In this document: one piece after another, positions 1 to 9,814 of the stretch
Layout: every line of letters starts with the position of its first letter
How positions within the stretch are numbered: position 1 is the stretch's first letter
Program-made: the position numbers and the translations under genes
Notes under the pieces: generated by a model
Seen by the model: the letters and a program-made list of their open reading frames with translations, nothing else
What the model was told of the DNA's origin: nothing
Databases searched by the model: none
Source: Bacteroidia bacterium
GTDB taxonomy: Bacteria; Bacteroidota; Bacteroidia; Bacteroidales; JAPLDU01
Reading direction: 5' to 3'
Assembly (NCBI GenBank): GCA_026391255.1
Contig: JAPLDU010000110.1
Location: 1 to 42,037, forward strand
Length of the DNA: 42,037 nucleotides

Positions 1-1
1 T

Positions 2-3000
2 TACAAAGCAGGTACACAGGGCGATCCGGGCGGAGGTACAGACAATTCTTCATGGACAGCCTGCGGATCATCCCAGGGATCAGGTTATGCCACAGCTACA
101 TTCACACCCTCAGGTACATTAACAGCCACCACATCATTTGCCTGTTTTGTGACACCTGGAGGCAGTCCAACATGTGGAACAGCAACATGGGCAAGCGGGG
201 TAATAGTGATTACAGTAGAGCCAACATTAAGTTATGGGACAGCAAACAATACATCAGGAGGTGGTAGCACACAAACAATTTGTTACAATACATCACCGGC
301 CAGTATGTCAGCAAACAGCGCAACGGGTTCAGGCAGTTTTAGTTATCAATGGTATTATAAGGCAGGAGCAGTAACTCCGACTTCCGGATCAAATTCAGGA
401 TGGACTGCTGCTTCAGGAACAGGCAATGCTACAGCAACTTTCTCAGCACCAACTGCCATAACAGCAAACACAACTTATGCATGCTGGGTAACACCCGGAG
501 GAAGTCCTTCGTGCGGTAGCGCCAACTGGGCAGGAGCAAGCAACAATGATAATGTACAAATAACAGTAATCGCCACCGGCTCATGGATTGGAACAACCAG
601 TACTGATTGGAATGATGGGTCCAACTGGTGCGGAGGTTCTGTACCTGGTTCAACCATTGATGTAGAGATACCTTCTGCGGTTCCACACCAACCGCATATT
701 CTTGGCTCACCGGACGGAACCTGTCGTAGTATTACAATTGATAACAGCGCTTCCTTGACCATTGACGGAGCTTACGGCTTAAATGTCTATGGCGACTGGA
801 CAAAAAATGGCTCTTTTACAGCTGGTACAGGTTTAGTAACATTTTATGGAACAGGCAAGACGATAGGAGGTACTTCTACCACTTTCTATAATGTTACGCT
901 CAGCGGCTCAGCATCGGTAACAACAGGCGTTGCAACAACCATAAGCGGCGCCCTGTCTATCGGTAACGGAACCACTTTTACTGCCGCAGGGTATGATTTG
1001 ACTATTACAGGAACCACCACAGTGGGAGGAGGTGGCAGTCTGGTCATCAGCAGTGCAACAGGCACCAAAACCTTTGGTGGCCTGGTAACCGTTGCTTCGG
1101 GCGCTACATGGAATAATTCCGGGAACTCGGACCTGAGCTTCAAGGGAGGGATAACAAAAAGTGGAGCATTTTCTGCAGGTACGGGAATATATAATTTCAT
1201 TTCAAATCCACAAGGACTATCTGGAGCTACTCTTACTATACCAAATGTTACCGTAACAGGAATAACACTTACTAATAATGGTACATTAAATATTGGAACA
1301 AGTCTTGATGGTTCAGGGACTCTTCAGCAAAATAATTATACGACCCTTTATATAGGAGGTACTTCAACGATAACAACTTTAACTGCCATAGCTTTAGGGA
1401 ATATAGTTAGCTACAATGGAACAAGTCAAACTGTATATGAAACAAATTACTATAAACTAAAATTGGAAGGTAGCGGAACGAAAACCTTACAGTCAGGGAC
1501 AACATCCATTACAAATGATTTTTCACTGAGTGGTATTTCCACCATGTCAGCAACTGCGGTAACGGGTCTGACAATAGGCGGAAATTTTTATATTAACGGC
1601 AACAGTACTTTTGTAGCAGGTTCATATACACATGCTATCGGTGGTGATTTCCAAAACGACGGAACTTTCACGGCCGGCACTTCAACCATCAGTTTGAACG
1701 GCAGCAGCGGAGCTCAGACTATCAAAGGAAATACGGCATCGACTTTTAATAACTTAACAATCAACAATTCCGCCGGAGTAATCCTTAACAATTCCCCGAC
1801 AATTAGCGGTACTTTAACTTTTACCAGCGGGAAAATTACTACCGGTTCATATTATTTAATACTTGGTTCATCGGCATCGGTATCGGGAGCTACTGCAGGA
1901 AAATATGTTTATGGTTACATAAGAAGGTATGTGCCCAATTCTCCGGCTCCAACTGTAGGTTTCGATATCGGGGATGCTACCAATTATGCGCCCGTTTCTG
2001 TTCACTTTTCAGGTACTGTAAGTGGTTCAGGCTATCTTGATGCATCTACGGCAGTTGCCCAGCCTCCCGTAGCTTCAGGGCTTAGCCAGGCAAATTATCT
2101 TCACCGTAAATGGACTCTTACAAATGGCGGAGTAACCGGTTTTTCGTCATATAGTCCCACATTTACCTTTGTGTCGGCAGATATAATCGGAATCGTCAGC
2201 ACATCGGCTTTTGTGATAAGAAAGTGGAACGGATCAACCTGGTCAGCCACAACTACCGGTACCCTAAGCTCTCTTTCATCATCATGTACGGGCTTGACGA
2301 GCTTTAGTGATTTTTATGAAGGGCAGGACGGCTGTCAGGGAACAGCCATGTGGTTCGGAGGCACCCCCGACCATCTTACCGACTGGAATACAGGCAGCAA
2401 CTGGTGCAGCGGTTCGGTTCCGGATTATACAACTGATGTTGAGATTCCGTCAGACCCCGCAAATCAACCGCATATTGGTGCAGCAGGCGGATCATGTAAA
2501 AATATTACGATTGATAATGGCGCTTCTCTGACCATGGACGGAGCATATACTTTAGCTGTAAGCGGCAACTGGTCACTAACAAGTGGGGGAACATTTACAC
2601 CCGGTACAAGTACTGTAAATTTCAATGGTACTGCGCAGAGCATCAGCGGAGCAGGTACTACAACATTTAACAACCTTACGCTCTCCACCTCCGGTTTAAA
2701 GACGTTCACTACAGTTCCGACAGTAAATGGCGTACTCTCTATGGAAGGAACTGCCACAGCATCTGCTGCCCCTGATTACGGAGCTTCAGCCACATTACAA
2801 TATAACACCGCAACTGCAAGAACTGCAGGTGATGAATGGATTGCTACATTTGCAGCTACCGGAGGCGTAATCATAGCCAATACAGGTACAATTACTGCAA
2901 ATGCTGAAAAAGCATTTAATACCGGGATCCCATTAACAGTTAACAATGGCGCAAAATTGGATATGTCAACATTTGCCATAACCGGTTTAAATACAGTTGC

Positions 3001-4636
3001 TAATTCAGGTACAATCAGTTCTCAAAATACCAGTTCCACTCCTTTTCCTACAGGCCTGAACTGGGGAGGAACAGTTGAATATTATGGTACCGGCCAGACT
3101 ATTGCAACAGGTACTTATAGTACACTAAAAAATTCTACAGGTACCAATAATGTCAATAGCGGACTGGTCACTGCAAGCACCCTGAATGTTTCAAGCGGGG
3201 TACTGAATGTGAATCCGGGCGGCCAGTTTACGGCTACTACCACCAGCATCACTCCTGCCCAGGGCCTGGTGATCGTTTCAAATGCTACAGGAACCGGTTC
3301 GTTCATAACCGGCAGCTCTTCAGGAACAGCCAAGGTACAGAGATACTATACCCAGGGCAGGTGGTTCTATAGTTCTATTCCTGTAGCCAATGCCACAGCG
3401 GCAGTTTATCACCTTGCCGGAGGACAGAGCAATATTTATTTAGGCAAATTTAATGAGTCACTTCCAAATGGAAATGGATCAGATATTACAACGTATCCTG
3501 GTTGCTGGCAATTTATTACCAGTACTGCTACTGCCCTGGATCCCGGCCGGGGTTATGCTGTCTGGGCTGCCCCGGGTACTGTAAATACCACAGATGCATT
3601 AATTAATTTCAATGGTGCACTGAATACGGCTGCCAGTTCTATAACCTGTTACAACTCTGACGCATCTGATGGTAATGGATGGTATTTTGTAGGAAATCCA
3701 TACACAAGTGCTATTAACCGCCTTTCGGGCACATGGACAATGACTGGCCTCACTGGTGAAGTACATGTTTATGATCCTATATATTCTGGTAATTTTAGGA
3801 CATGGAACGGTGGAACCGGAGGCTTAACAGACGGGATTATACCACAGGAACAGGGATTTTTTGTTAAATTTGCCAGTCCCGGCGGATCACCATCCAGTAC
3901 TACATTTACCATACCTGTAGAAGCCAAAACTCACTCTTCCCAATACTTTTATAAAGATGATATTAAAATCCCTGACCTGGTCAAACTGAAAATCAGTTCA
4001 GAAATCAATTCATATTTCGACGAAGCATTTGTATATTTTGACAGTACCTGTACCAATGGAACAGATGTAAATCATGATGCCGGAAAAATGTTTGGTCTGG
4101 CATCAGCTCCAAATATTTTCTCCATCACAGGAAGTGAAAATTATTCCATTAATGGGTTACCTGCACTTAGCGGCCCAACGGAAGTTCAACTGGGCTACAG
4201 GGTTGGAATTAACGGTACCTACCATATTACAGCAGGTGAACTCAGCAGTTTCCCGCCTGGCACAACCATATACCTGGAAGACCAGCAATTGCAGGCATTC
4301 CAGGATATGAACGAGAATAATGTGTACACCTTTACCGGCGATACCAGCAACAGTCCCCTGCGATTCAGACTGCACTTCAATTCCATCATCACTTCTTCGG
4401 GGGAATTGAACGAAAAACCACTGCAGGTCTATACCGACGGGAATACAATTTATGTGTTCGGCCCGGATAATATCAAAGAGATAGCAGTGTATGACTTGCT
4501 TGGACAGGAACTGATCAGTAAAAAACCTGACGGGTCGCGGCTGCTGAGGCTTGATTTGAAACATGCCCCGGGGGTTTATGTAGTTAAAGTACTGACCAGT
4601 ACCCGTTCGTATTCCAGAAAAGTTTTATTCAATTAA
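2..4636 (+). CDS. Giant T9SS-exported surface protein, 5'-truncated by the window edge
   Basis: The frame is open from the first bases, so the start lies upstream; about 1544 residues are visible. The N-terminal visible part holds Ig-like repeats with a period of about 113 residues, marked by VTPGGSP at 149 and 488. Two copies of a Trp/Cys-rich module begin at 584 and 2351 (W-x-G, DW, NWC-x-G, DVEIP, QPHI, ITIDN, DGAY). Between and after them are Gly/Thr/Ser-rich beta-strand repeats typical of long filamentous adhesins. The last ~75 residues are a type A T9SS sorting domain (VYDLLGQEL, then PGVYVVKV and a basic Lys-Val-Leu-Phe end), which the T9SS family uses for export and attachment to the cell surface. 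Ligand and function are unknown. The small gene at 4649 follows after 12 bp and is probably cotranscribed. Confidence 0.9.
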   Translation, partial: YKAGTQGDPGGGTDNSSWTACGSSQGSGYATATFTPSGTLTATTSFACFVTPGGSPTCGTATWASGVIVITVEPTLSYGTANNTSGGGSTQTICYNTSPASMSANSATGSGSFSYQWYYKAGAVTPTSGSNSGWTAASGTGNATATFSAPTAITANTTYACWVTPGGSPSCGSANWAGASNNDNVQITVIATGSWIGTTSTDWNDGSNWCGGSVPGSTIDVEIPSAVPHQPHILGSPDGTCRSITIDNSASLTIDGAYGLNVYGDWTKNGSFTAGTGLVTFYGTGKTIGGTSTTFYNVTLSGSASVTTGVATTISGALSIGNGTTFTAAGYDLTITGTTTVGGGGSLVISSATGTKTFGGLVTVASGATWNNSGNSDLSFKGGITKSGAFSAGTGIYNFISNPQGLSGATLTIPNVTVTGITLTNNGTLNIGTSLDGSGTLQQNNYTTLYIGGTSTITTLTAIALGNIVSYNGTSQTVYETNYYKLKLEGSGTKTLQSGTTSITNDFSLSGISTMSATAVTGLTIGGNFYINGNSTFVAGSYTHAIGGDFQNDGTFTAGTSTISLNGSSGAQTIKGNTASTFNNLTINNSAGVILNNSPTISGTLTFTSGKITTGSYYLILGSSASVSGATAGKYVYGYIRRYVPNSPAPTVGFDIGDATNYAPVSVHFSGTVSGSGYLDASTAVAQPPVASGLSQANYLHRKWTLTNGGVTGFSSYSPTFTFVSADIIGIVSTSAFVIRKWNGSTWSATTTGTLSSLSSSCTGLTSFSDFYEGQDGCQGTAMWFGGTPDHLTDWNTGSNWCSGSVPDYTTDVEIPSDPANQPHIGAAGGSCKNITIDNGASLTMDGAYTLAVSGNWSLTSGGTFTPGTSTVNFNGTAQSISGAGTTTFNNLTLSTSGLKTFTTVPTVNGVLSMEGTATASAAPDYGASATLQYNTATARTAGDEWIATFAATGGVIIANTGTITANAEKAFNTGIPLTVNNGAKLDMSTFAITGLNTVANSGTISSQNTSSTPFPTGLNWGGTVEYYGTGQTIATGTYSTLKNSTGTNNVNSGLVTASTLNVSSGVLNVNPGGQFTATTTSITPAQGLVIVSNATGTGSFITGSSSGTAKVQRYYTQGRWFYSSIPVANATAAVYHLAGGQSNIYLGKFNESLPNGNGSDITTYPGCWQFITSTATALDPGRGYAVWAAPGTVNTTDALINFNGALNTAASSITCYNSDASDGNGWYFVGNPYTSAINRLSGTWTMTGLTGEVHVYDPIYSGNFRTWNGGTGGLTDGIIPQEQGFFVKFASPGGSPSSTTFTIPVEAKTHSSQYFYKDDIKIPDLVKLKISSEINSYFDEAFVYFDSTCTNGTDVNHDAGKMFGLASAPNIFSITGSENYSINGLPALSGPTEVQLGYRVGINGTYHITAGELSSFPPGTTIYLEDQQLQAFQDMNENNVYTFTGDTSNSPLRFRLHFNSIITSSGELNEKPLQVYTDGNTIYVFGPDNIKEIAVYDLLGQELISKKPDGSRLLRLDLKHAPGVYVVKVLTSTRSYSRKVLFN

Positions 4637-4648
4637 TCATTCAACTCT

Positions 4649-4945
4649 ATGAGCATAAATATATTGAAAATTAAAACAAAAAGAAACCTGCTTCGCATCT
4701 GTTTTTTTGTTGCATTGCTTACCATAGGGTTGAGCGCTTTTTCACAACCAATACCCGGAAACCCCGGAAACGGCGGCGGCCCCGGACTCAATGATGATGT
4801 AGGCGGCGGTGCACCCCTTGACGGCGGACTTTCAATATTACTTCTGCTTGGTACAGCCTTTGGCGGCAGGAAGCTTTTTTATGCTTTCCGGTCTGAGGAA
4901 CGACAAGGCGAACGAAGCGAACGAAGCGACGGAAAGCCAATTTGA
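4649..4945 (+). CDS. Small secreted Gly/Pro-rich protein with C-terminal hydrophobic anchor (PID-CTERM-like)
   Basis: 98 residues. A basic N-terminus and hydrophobic stretch ending in SAFSQ form a signal peptide. It is followed by a Pro/Gly/Asn spacer, then GGAPLDGG, a second hydrophobic segment (SILLLLG) and a basic GGRKL. This tripartite layout resembles the small Bacteroidota proteins with a PID-type C-terminal sorting signal; that assignment is from memory of the family. The last ~17 residues (from SEERQGERSER) are odd. They are encoded by a copy of an intergenic repeat that recurs inverted at 5363-5381, so the original stop has probably been lost and the reading frame runs into repeat DNA. 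It sits 12 bp after the T9SS protein gene. Confidence 0.7.
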   Translation: MSINILKIKTKRNLLRICFFVALLTIGLSAFSQPIPGNPGNGGGPGLNDDVGGGAPLDGGLSILLLLGTAFGGRKLFYAFRSEERQGERSERSDGKPI

Positions 4946-5419
4946 AAATTTGATCCGCCGGATGCGGAGTGAATGGTGAATTGTGAATGGTGAATAGTGA
5001 ATTGTCACCAGTCACAATTTCAGACTACTTTATTCTTAAACAAAATGAACGTAAACTTCAATGTCTGCGGTCATTTTTTATGGTTCTTCGTGAATGGTGA
5101 TCTGCCGGAGGTGGATGAAAAACAATTTCCCTGAAAGGGCGTCAGTACGATCTTTCAACTCTTTATTTGACCACGAAGGAACGCAAAGGACTTCACAAAG
5201 TCACACAAAGGTGCAATGTTCAGTTATTTCAGAGATCAGAGTTCAAAGTTCAAAATTGTAACCTTAGTAACGGTTTTACATTTTCAAATTTTCAAATCTT
5301 CAAATCGCCCTGTCGCTTTGTTCTCTTAGTCTCTCAGTCCCTTCGTCTCCCTGTCGTCCCGTCGCTTCGTTCGCCTAGTCGCTCTTCGTCACTCAGTCAT
5401 TTCGTCATTCCATCGCAGC
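4946..5419. repeat. Gene-free spacer made of dispersed short repeats
   Basis: No gene seen. 4951-4980 carries a hairpin module (tgatCCGCCGGATGCGGA) followed by 7-mer-like gaatggtgaat units; a degenerate second copy is at 5098-5120. The module recurs at 24625-24650 and, inverted, at 21972-22001. 5232-5410 holds gttcaaag units, a 34-bp block (5256-5289) identical to 6383-6416, ttcaaatct units, and a degenerate gtcgctcttcgtcactc tract. 5363-5381 matches the complement of 4901-4919, inside the preceding gene, at 18 of 19 positions. Confidence 0.75.
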
Positions 5420-6046
5420 TTATTTCAGGTAATCACTCACTGCATGCCGGATACTGTTTTTGATGAGTTCCCAGTTTTGTTTATTATAACTTACCGGTGT
5501 TTCACTTTCTTCGGCTTCTTCAAAATATGTGATTGCATTAGGAATGCTGATAGCAAGCATCTGACCAAGATATTTTTGCTTATGCCAGTCAATTATTTGC
5601 TGCAGGGAGTAATGCCGGAGTAATTCGTACAAATCCCAAAAATCCTTTTTCTGAGCCCTCCCAAGAATGGCCTGAATTTTCATGGCGGCAATATCTGCAA
5701 TGCTGTACATCCTGATTCCGTCTTCAATTTCATATTCTGCAACCGGTAAATGTGGAAAGTAAATGATATCCACCTTGATATCTTTGATGTAACAGAAAAT
5801 TCCTGAGTTCTTATGCCCGCTTTCGAAAATGAAATCGTTTCCAAATTCAAGAATTAACTCTTTTTCAATAGTTATCCGGTCAAATTTTTCGTGAAAAAAC
5901 AGATCCAGATCAACCGAGCTGCGATGACCATAACGAAGAGCCAATGCCGTTCCTCCAACCAATGAAAATGGTTGAAGCGAGGGCATTATCATTAACTTTT
6001 TTAATAAGGTAAAAGTCCGGGGTGCAATTGCCTGAATATATAGCAT
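5420..6046 (-). CDS. AbiEii/AbiGii-type nucleotidyltransferase (toxin-like)
   Basis: 208 residues. The nucleotidyltransferase signature is clear: GGTALALRYGHRSSVDLDLF at residues 31-50 supplies the GG motif and the two metal-binding acidic residues (D46, D48). A third acidic residue lies in KVDIIYF (D93). The family motif IADIAAMKIQAILGR...KKDFWDLYEL follows (residues ~116-142). Known members of this family (AbiEii, MenT) transfer nucleotides to target RNAs such as tRNA and act as toxins or phage-abortive proteins. Whether this one is toxic is inference, since many genomic copies are uncharacterised. Its start overlaps the end of the upstream DUF6922 gene by 46 bp, so the two are probably translationally coupled. 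The pair is bracketed by similar intergenic blocks at 5232-5410 and 6322-6510. Confidence 0.85.
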   Translation of the reverse strand: MLYIQAIAPRTFTLLKKLMIMPSLQPFSLVGGTALALRYGHRSSVDLDLFFHEKFDRITIEKELILEFGNDFIFESGHKNSGIFCYIKDIKVDIIYFPHLPVAEYEIEDGIRMYSIADIAAMKIQAILGRAQKKDFWDLYELLRHYSLQQIIDWHKQKYLGQMLAISIPNAITYFEEAEESETPVSYNKQNWELIKNSIRHAVSDYLK

Positions 6047-6303
6047 CTGAATTCATTTAAAGGCCTGTTAATTATCGCGCTGGCAAGGTGCAACCGGTGT
6101 TCAGGTAAAAACTTTGCATTTAACAAGACAGCAGTTACCTTCTCGTCGCCATAATACCTGCGGCATTGACGGATATCCTCAACATCTCCCCGTTCAAATA
6201 CCCGTTCAATAACAAAGCTGGCCTTGGCATCATAGTCAATGCTCTCAAAGTCAATATCCCAAAAAATGCGCTTTTCAAATACAGGTTTCATTTCCATATT
6301 CAT
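6001..6303 (-). CDS. DUF6922-like small partner of the nucleotidyltransferase
   Basis: 100 residues, soluble, with no signal peptide or membrane segment. The pattern KRIFWDIDFESIDYD, then ASFVIERVFERGDVEDI and RRYYGDEKV, is one I recall from small Bacteroidota proteins encoded immediately before AbiEii-like nucleotidyltransferases. By position it is the candidate antitoxin or cognate regulator; that role is inference. Met-3 and Met-5 are alternative starts (MNMEMKP). The C-terminus overlaps the nucleotidyltransferase frame by 46 bp. No -7 box of the TAnnTTTG type was found upstream, where the spacer consists of 7-mer gttcaga repeats. Confidence 0.75.
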   Translation of the reverse strand: MNMEMKPVFEKRIFWDIDFESIDYDAKASFVIERVFERGDVEDIRQCRRYYGDEKVTAVLLNAKFLPEHRLHLASAIINRPLNEFRCYIFRQLHPGLLPY

Positions 6304-6521
6304 AGGATGAAGTAAATAGTTCAGAGTTCAGAGTTCAGAGTTCAAAGATCAAAGTTCAGAGTTCAGAGTTCAGAGTTCAGAGTTGTAACCTTAGTAACGG
6401 TTTTACATTTTCAAATCTTCAAATCTTCAAATCTTCAAATCTCCAAATCGCCTCGTTGCTCTTCGTCACTCCGTCACTCCGTCACTCTGTCACTCTGTCA
6501 CTCTGTCTCACCATTCACCAT
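6304..6521. repeat. Tandem 7- and 8-mer arrays downstream of the tricorn gene
   Basis: The spacer contains about nine gttcaga-type 7-mers (about 6322-6383) and the 34-bp block 6383-6416 that is identical to 5256-5289. It continues with four ttcaaatc 8-mers, gtcactcc/gtcactct 8-mers to ~6507, and ccattca 7-mers at 6511-6524. The last 7-mer supplies the stop codon of the tricorn gene (6522-6524). No gene seen. Confidence 0.85.
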
Positions 6522-9500
6522 TTACTTGCTCTTATCCGGTGGTGCCGGGATTGGTGGCAGAGGTTTATAATCCTTCAGTTCTTCCTTTATCACATCAATG
6601 GCTTTGTTTAATTGCTGGTCTTCACCGGCATATTCCCTGGCAGGATCATTGTCAATCACAATATCAGGATCGACACCATGTCCTTCAATGATCCATTTGC
6701 TTTCCTCGGATGAATAGGATGCAAACTCAGGTCTATTCAGCGAACCACCATCAATAATCGGCAATGAACCACGAATGCCAACCACTCCGCCCCATGAGCG
6801 CGTACCGATCACCTTACCGATATGATGTTTCTGGAATCCGTAAGGGAAAAGATCACCATCTGATGCAGAGTAACAATTCATCAACAACACTTTAGGCCCA
6901 AGCATCATCTGGCGGGGTGTCTGGCTTGGCTCGGTCACATTACGAGCCATGTTGGCCCGGGTGACTTCGCGTTCCAGTCTTTCAATGATCATAGGCGAAA
7001 CATTTCCACCTCCATTTCCACGGTCATCAATGATGAGCGCTTTCTTTGACAACTGGGGATAGAAATACTCGACAAACTCGTTCAGACCTTCGACTCCCAT
7101 GTCGGGAATGTGAATGTAGCCCACTTCTCCGTTAGTAGCTTTGTTCACCTTATCAATGTTTCCCTGTACCCAGTTATAATAATACAGGTCAGCTTCACTG
7201 GAGACTGGCACAACAATTACTTTCCTGCCGCTTTTTTCATCCGCTTTTGATCCCACCGTCAGTTCAACCTGTTTACCGGCTGTACCGACCAGTGATTCGT
7301 AAATATCAGTCATCTCCCTGGTTGACTTGCCATTCACTGCCAGGATGAAGTCGCCTTCAGAAACATTCACACCCATTTCGGTAAGAGGTGATTTGAGCGT
7401 ATTGCTCCAGTTGGCGCCTTTCAGTATTTTATCAATTTTATAAACACCCGAAGCATCGCGGCTCAGTTTGGCTCCCAGCAACCCGGTTGAAATCCTTGCG
7501 GGTCTTGGCTTGTCGCCCCCGCCGACGTAAGAATGACCGATGCTCAGTTCGCCGATCATTTCTCCGACCAGGTAATTCAGGTCGTTCCTGTTGTTCACAT
7601 AAGGAACCAACACAGCATATTTATCGTGGATCTTTTTCCAGTCGAGACCGTGCATGTTCGATACATAAAAGAAATCGCGCATCTGCCGCCACATTTCATC
7701 ATATATTTGTTTCCATTCCTCTTTGTTATTTACCCATGCCTTCAGTCCCGACAGGTCAACCACATCCTTCATGGTAACAGGGCCGGAGGGAAGGTCGATC
7801 ACTGAAAAATCCTTTATTTTGGAAACCAGCATCTTTTTTCCGCTGGATGAAATGATGTAGTTAAACCCCTCGCCGAGATCGGTCTCTTTTTTATCTTTCA
7901 GGTCGAACATTTTCAGAGACATCTTACCGGTGGAGGATGAATTATATTCATAATAAACCTTGTCGTTGATACTGGAAACATTCCAGTAATTACCCGGATT
8001 AACAGGAAGCGCAATTACCCTGCCCTGGATGCCGTCGAGGTCAATCACAACATCCGCTTTCTTTTCAGCCTCGGCTTTCTCATCTTTCTTTTTCTCGTCT
8101 TTTTTAGCCTCTTTTGCATCATTGCTCTTATCTTCCGGTTTCACTTCGTTGTTTTCCGGAGCAAAAGGAGATGCGGTGGCTTTTGCAAGAGTGACAAGAT
8201 AAATTTTTGACATATCGCGGTATGCATAATTCCATTCCACCTCGCTGTAAATCGGGTTGAAATCGCGACGTGAAATGAACAACAGGTATTTGCCGTCGCG
8301 GCTGAAGACAGATCCGCCTGCGTCGTAAAATCCATCGGTAACTTCGCTGATTTGCTTGCTGGCAAGGTTATACAGGCAAATCGTGCCGAAGTCATTTTTC
8401 ATCGGCCGGGTAAATGTTACCCATTTGCTGTCAGGCGACCAATCGTAATCGGTATATTCCCAGATATTTGATTTTTCGATCAGGGTAACTTGTTTTGTAT
8501 CAATGTCAACATATTGCAGCCTGAGCATTTTGTCTGACCACATCAGTTTTTTGCTGTCAGGCGACCATTTTATGGCGTATTTATAAGTATCGGCATCTTT
8601 GGTGATCTGAATGGCCGGTTCACTGCCATCCTGTTTCTGGATGTATATCTCGAACTCCCCTGTTTTATCGGAAATGTATGCAATGAATTTCCCGTCGGGC
8701 GACCAGGCCACGTCACGGTCGTGAGCGCCTGATGAATTTGTCAGATTGCGGGTAATGCCCGATTTGTAAGGAACGGTGTAAATGTCTCCCCTGGCTGAAA
8801 AAGAAAGCCGCTCACCATCGGGTGACATATCGTAGGAATTGATGTGCTGGGAAGCATCTTTCAGTTCGTTACGACCGGACAGAAAATCATCAGCAATCCG
8901 GACAGTCAGTTTATCATATTTTTTTGTTTTTGTATCGAAAAGGTATATATAGCCTGAGTTTTCAAATGCAATAGTTCCGTTGCCGGCAGAGGCAAATTTG
9001 ATGTCGTATTCGGTGAAGTTGGTCACCTTGGTGGTTTGCTTTGATGTGACATTGTAACAAAACATATTCATGGTACGGTCACGGTCAGACAGATAGTAGA
9101 TTTCATCGCCTATCCACATGGGTTCAATGTTCTGGTTGTCGTTACCGGTGATTTTTGAAACCTGTTTTGTGGCAAAATCATAAATCCATACAGCATCTGC
9201 CATTCCTCCCTTGTAATATTTCCAGGTGCGGAACTCACGGAAAACACGGTTGTATGCCAGTTTCTTACCATCGGGTGAATAAGAGCAAAATCCACCGGTC
9301 GGAAGAGGCAGTTCCTGTGATAGTCCGCCATTGACAGATACCGAAAATAACTGGCCGATAAAGTCATTGAAAGATTGTTTCCGTGAACGGTAGATGATAT
9401 TTTTGCCGTCAGGTGTCCAGGTCATTACAATATTATTCGGGCCCATGCGGTCGGAAATATCATCCCTGCCAAGTGTTGCAGTGAAGGTCAGTCGTTTTGG

Positions 9501-9794
9501 AACGCCTCCTTCGGCAGGCATCAGGAATACTTCCGTGTTTCCATCATATTGCCCGGTGAAAGCAATTTGTTTTCCATCGGGCGAGAAACGGGCAAACATC
9601 TCATAACCTTCATGATTGGTCAACTTGCGGGCCATACCGCCTGTGGAGGCAACTGAATATAAGTCGCCGGCATAGGTGAACACCACCTGGTTTCCGTAAA
9701 CTGCCGGAAATCTAAGCAGACGTGCTTCATCCTGAGAAAAGGATAGCATGGCCGGAATGGCCAGCATAATGATGAAAATGATTTTTCTTACCAT
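6522..9794 (-). CDS. Secreted tricorn-type S41 peptidase
   Basis: 1090 residues with a signal peptide (residues 1-20, ending LSFS-QDEA). Residues ~25-530 carry repeated SPDG/YSPDGKK-type strands of TolB/WD40-like beta-propellers. Residues 548-585 are a Lys/Glu-rich linker. A tricorn core domain (~685-760) is followed by a PDZ-like domain (~768-855) and the S41 catalytic domain to ~1060. Catalytic residues align with those of tricorn protease: H754 in GHSYV, S978 and D979 in SASDGD, E1037 in IIEGHGVDPDI. A Pro-rich tail (PLPPIPAPP) ends it. Archaeal tricorn degrades peptides in the cytosol; this form has a signal peptide and so probably acts in the periplasm or at the surface. It looks intact and monocistronic. 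Confidence 0.95.
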   Translation of the reverse strand: MVRKIIFIIMLAIPAMLSFSQDEARLLRFPAVYGNQVVFTYAGDLYSVASTGGMARKLTNHEGYEMFARFSPDGKQIAFTGQYDGNTEVFLMPAEGGVPKRLTFTATLGRDDISDRMGPNNIVMTWTPDGKNIIYRSRKQSFNDFIGQLFSVSVNGGLSQELPLPTGGFCSYSPDGKKLAYNRVFREFRTWKYYKGGMADAVWIYDFATKQVSKITGNDNQNIEPMWIGDEIYYLSDRDRTMNMFCYNVTSKQTTKVTNFTEYDIKFASAGNGTIAFENSGYIYLFDTKTKKYDKLTVRIADDFLSGRNELKDASQHINSYDMSPDGERLSFSARGDIYTVPYKSGITRNLTNSSGAHDRDVAWSPDGKFIAYISDKTGEFEIYIQKQDGSEPAIQITKDADTYKYAIKWSPDSKKLMWSDKMLRLQYVDIDTKQVTLIEKSNIWEYTDYDWSPDSKWVTFTRPMKNDFGTICLYNLASKQISEVTDGFYDAGGSVFSRDGKYLLFISRRDFNPIYSEVEWNYAYRDMSKIYLVTLAKATASPFAPENNEVKPEDKSNDAKEAKKDEKKKDEKAEAEKKADVVIDLDGIQGRVIALPVNPGNYWNVSSINDKVYYEYNSSSTGKMSLKMFDLKDKKETDLGEGFNYIISSSGKKMLVSKIKDFSVIDLPSGPVTMKDVVDLSGLKAWVNNKEEWKQIYDEMWRQMRDFFYVSNMHGLDWKKIHDKYAVLVPYVNNRNDLNYLVGEMIGELSIGHSYVGGGDKPRPARISTGLLGAKLSRDASGVYKIDKILKGANWSNTLKSPLTEMGVNVSEGDFILAVNGKSTREMTDIYESLVGTAGKQVELTVGSKADEKSGRKVIVVPVSSEADLYYYNWVQGNIDKVNKATNGEVGYIHIPDMGVEGLNEFVEYFYPQLSKKALIIDDRGNGGGNVSPMIIERLEREVTRANMARNVTEPSQTPRQMMLGPKVLLMNCYSASDGDLFPYGFQKHHIGKVIGTRSWGGVVGIRGSLPIIDGGSLNRPEFASYSSEESKWIIEGHGVDPDIVIDNDPAREYAGEDQQLNKAIDVIKEELKDYKPLPPIPAPPDKSK

Positions 9795-9814
9795 ATTTTT
9801 AAGTTTTATGCGTA

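Noticed and set aside
4157-4564. A 135-codon minus-strand frame opposite the T9SS protein
   Set aside because: It is antisense to the type A sorting domain, which is clearly the real product.
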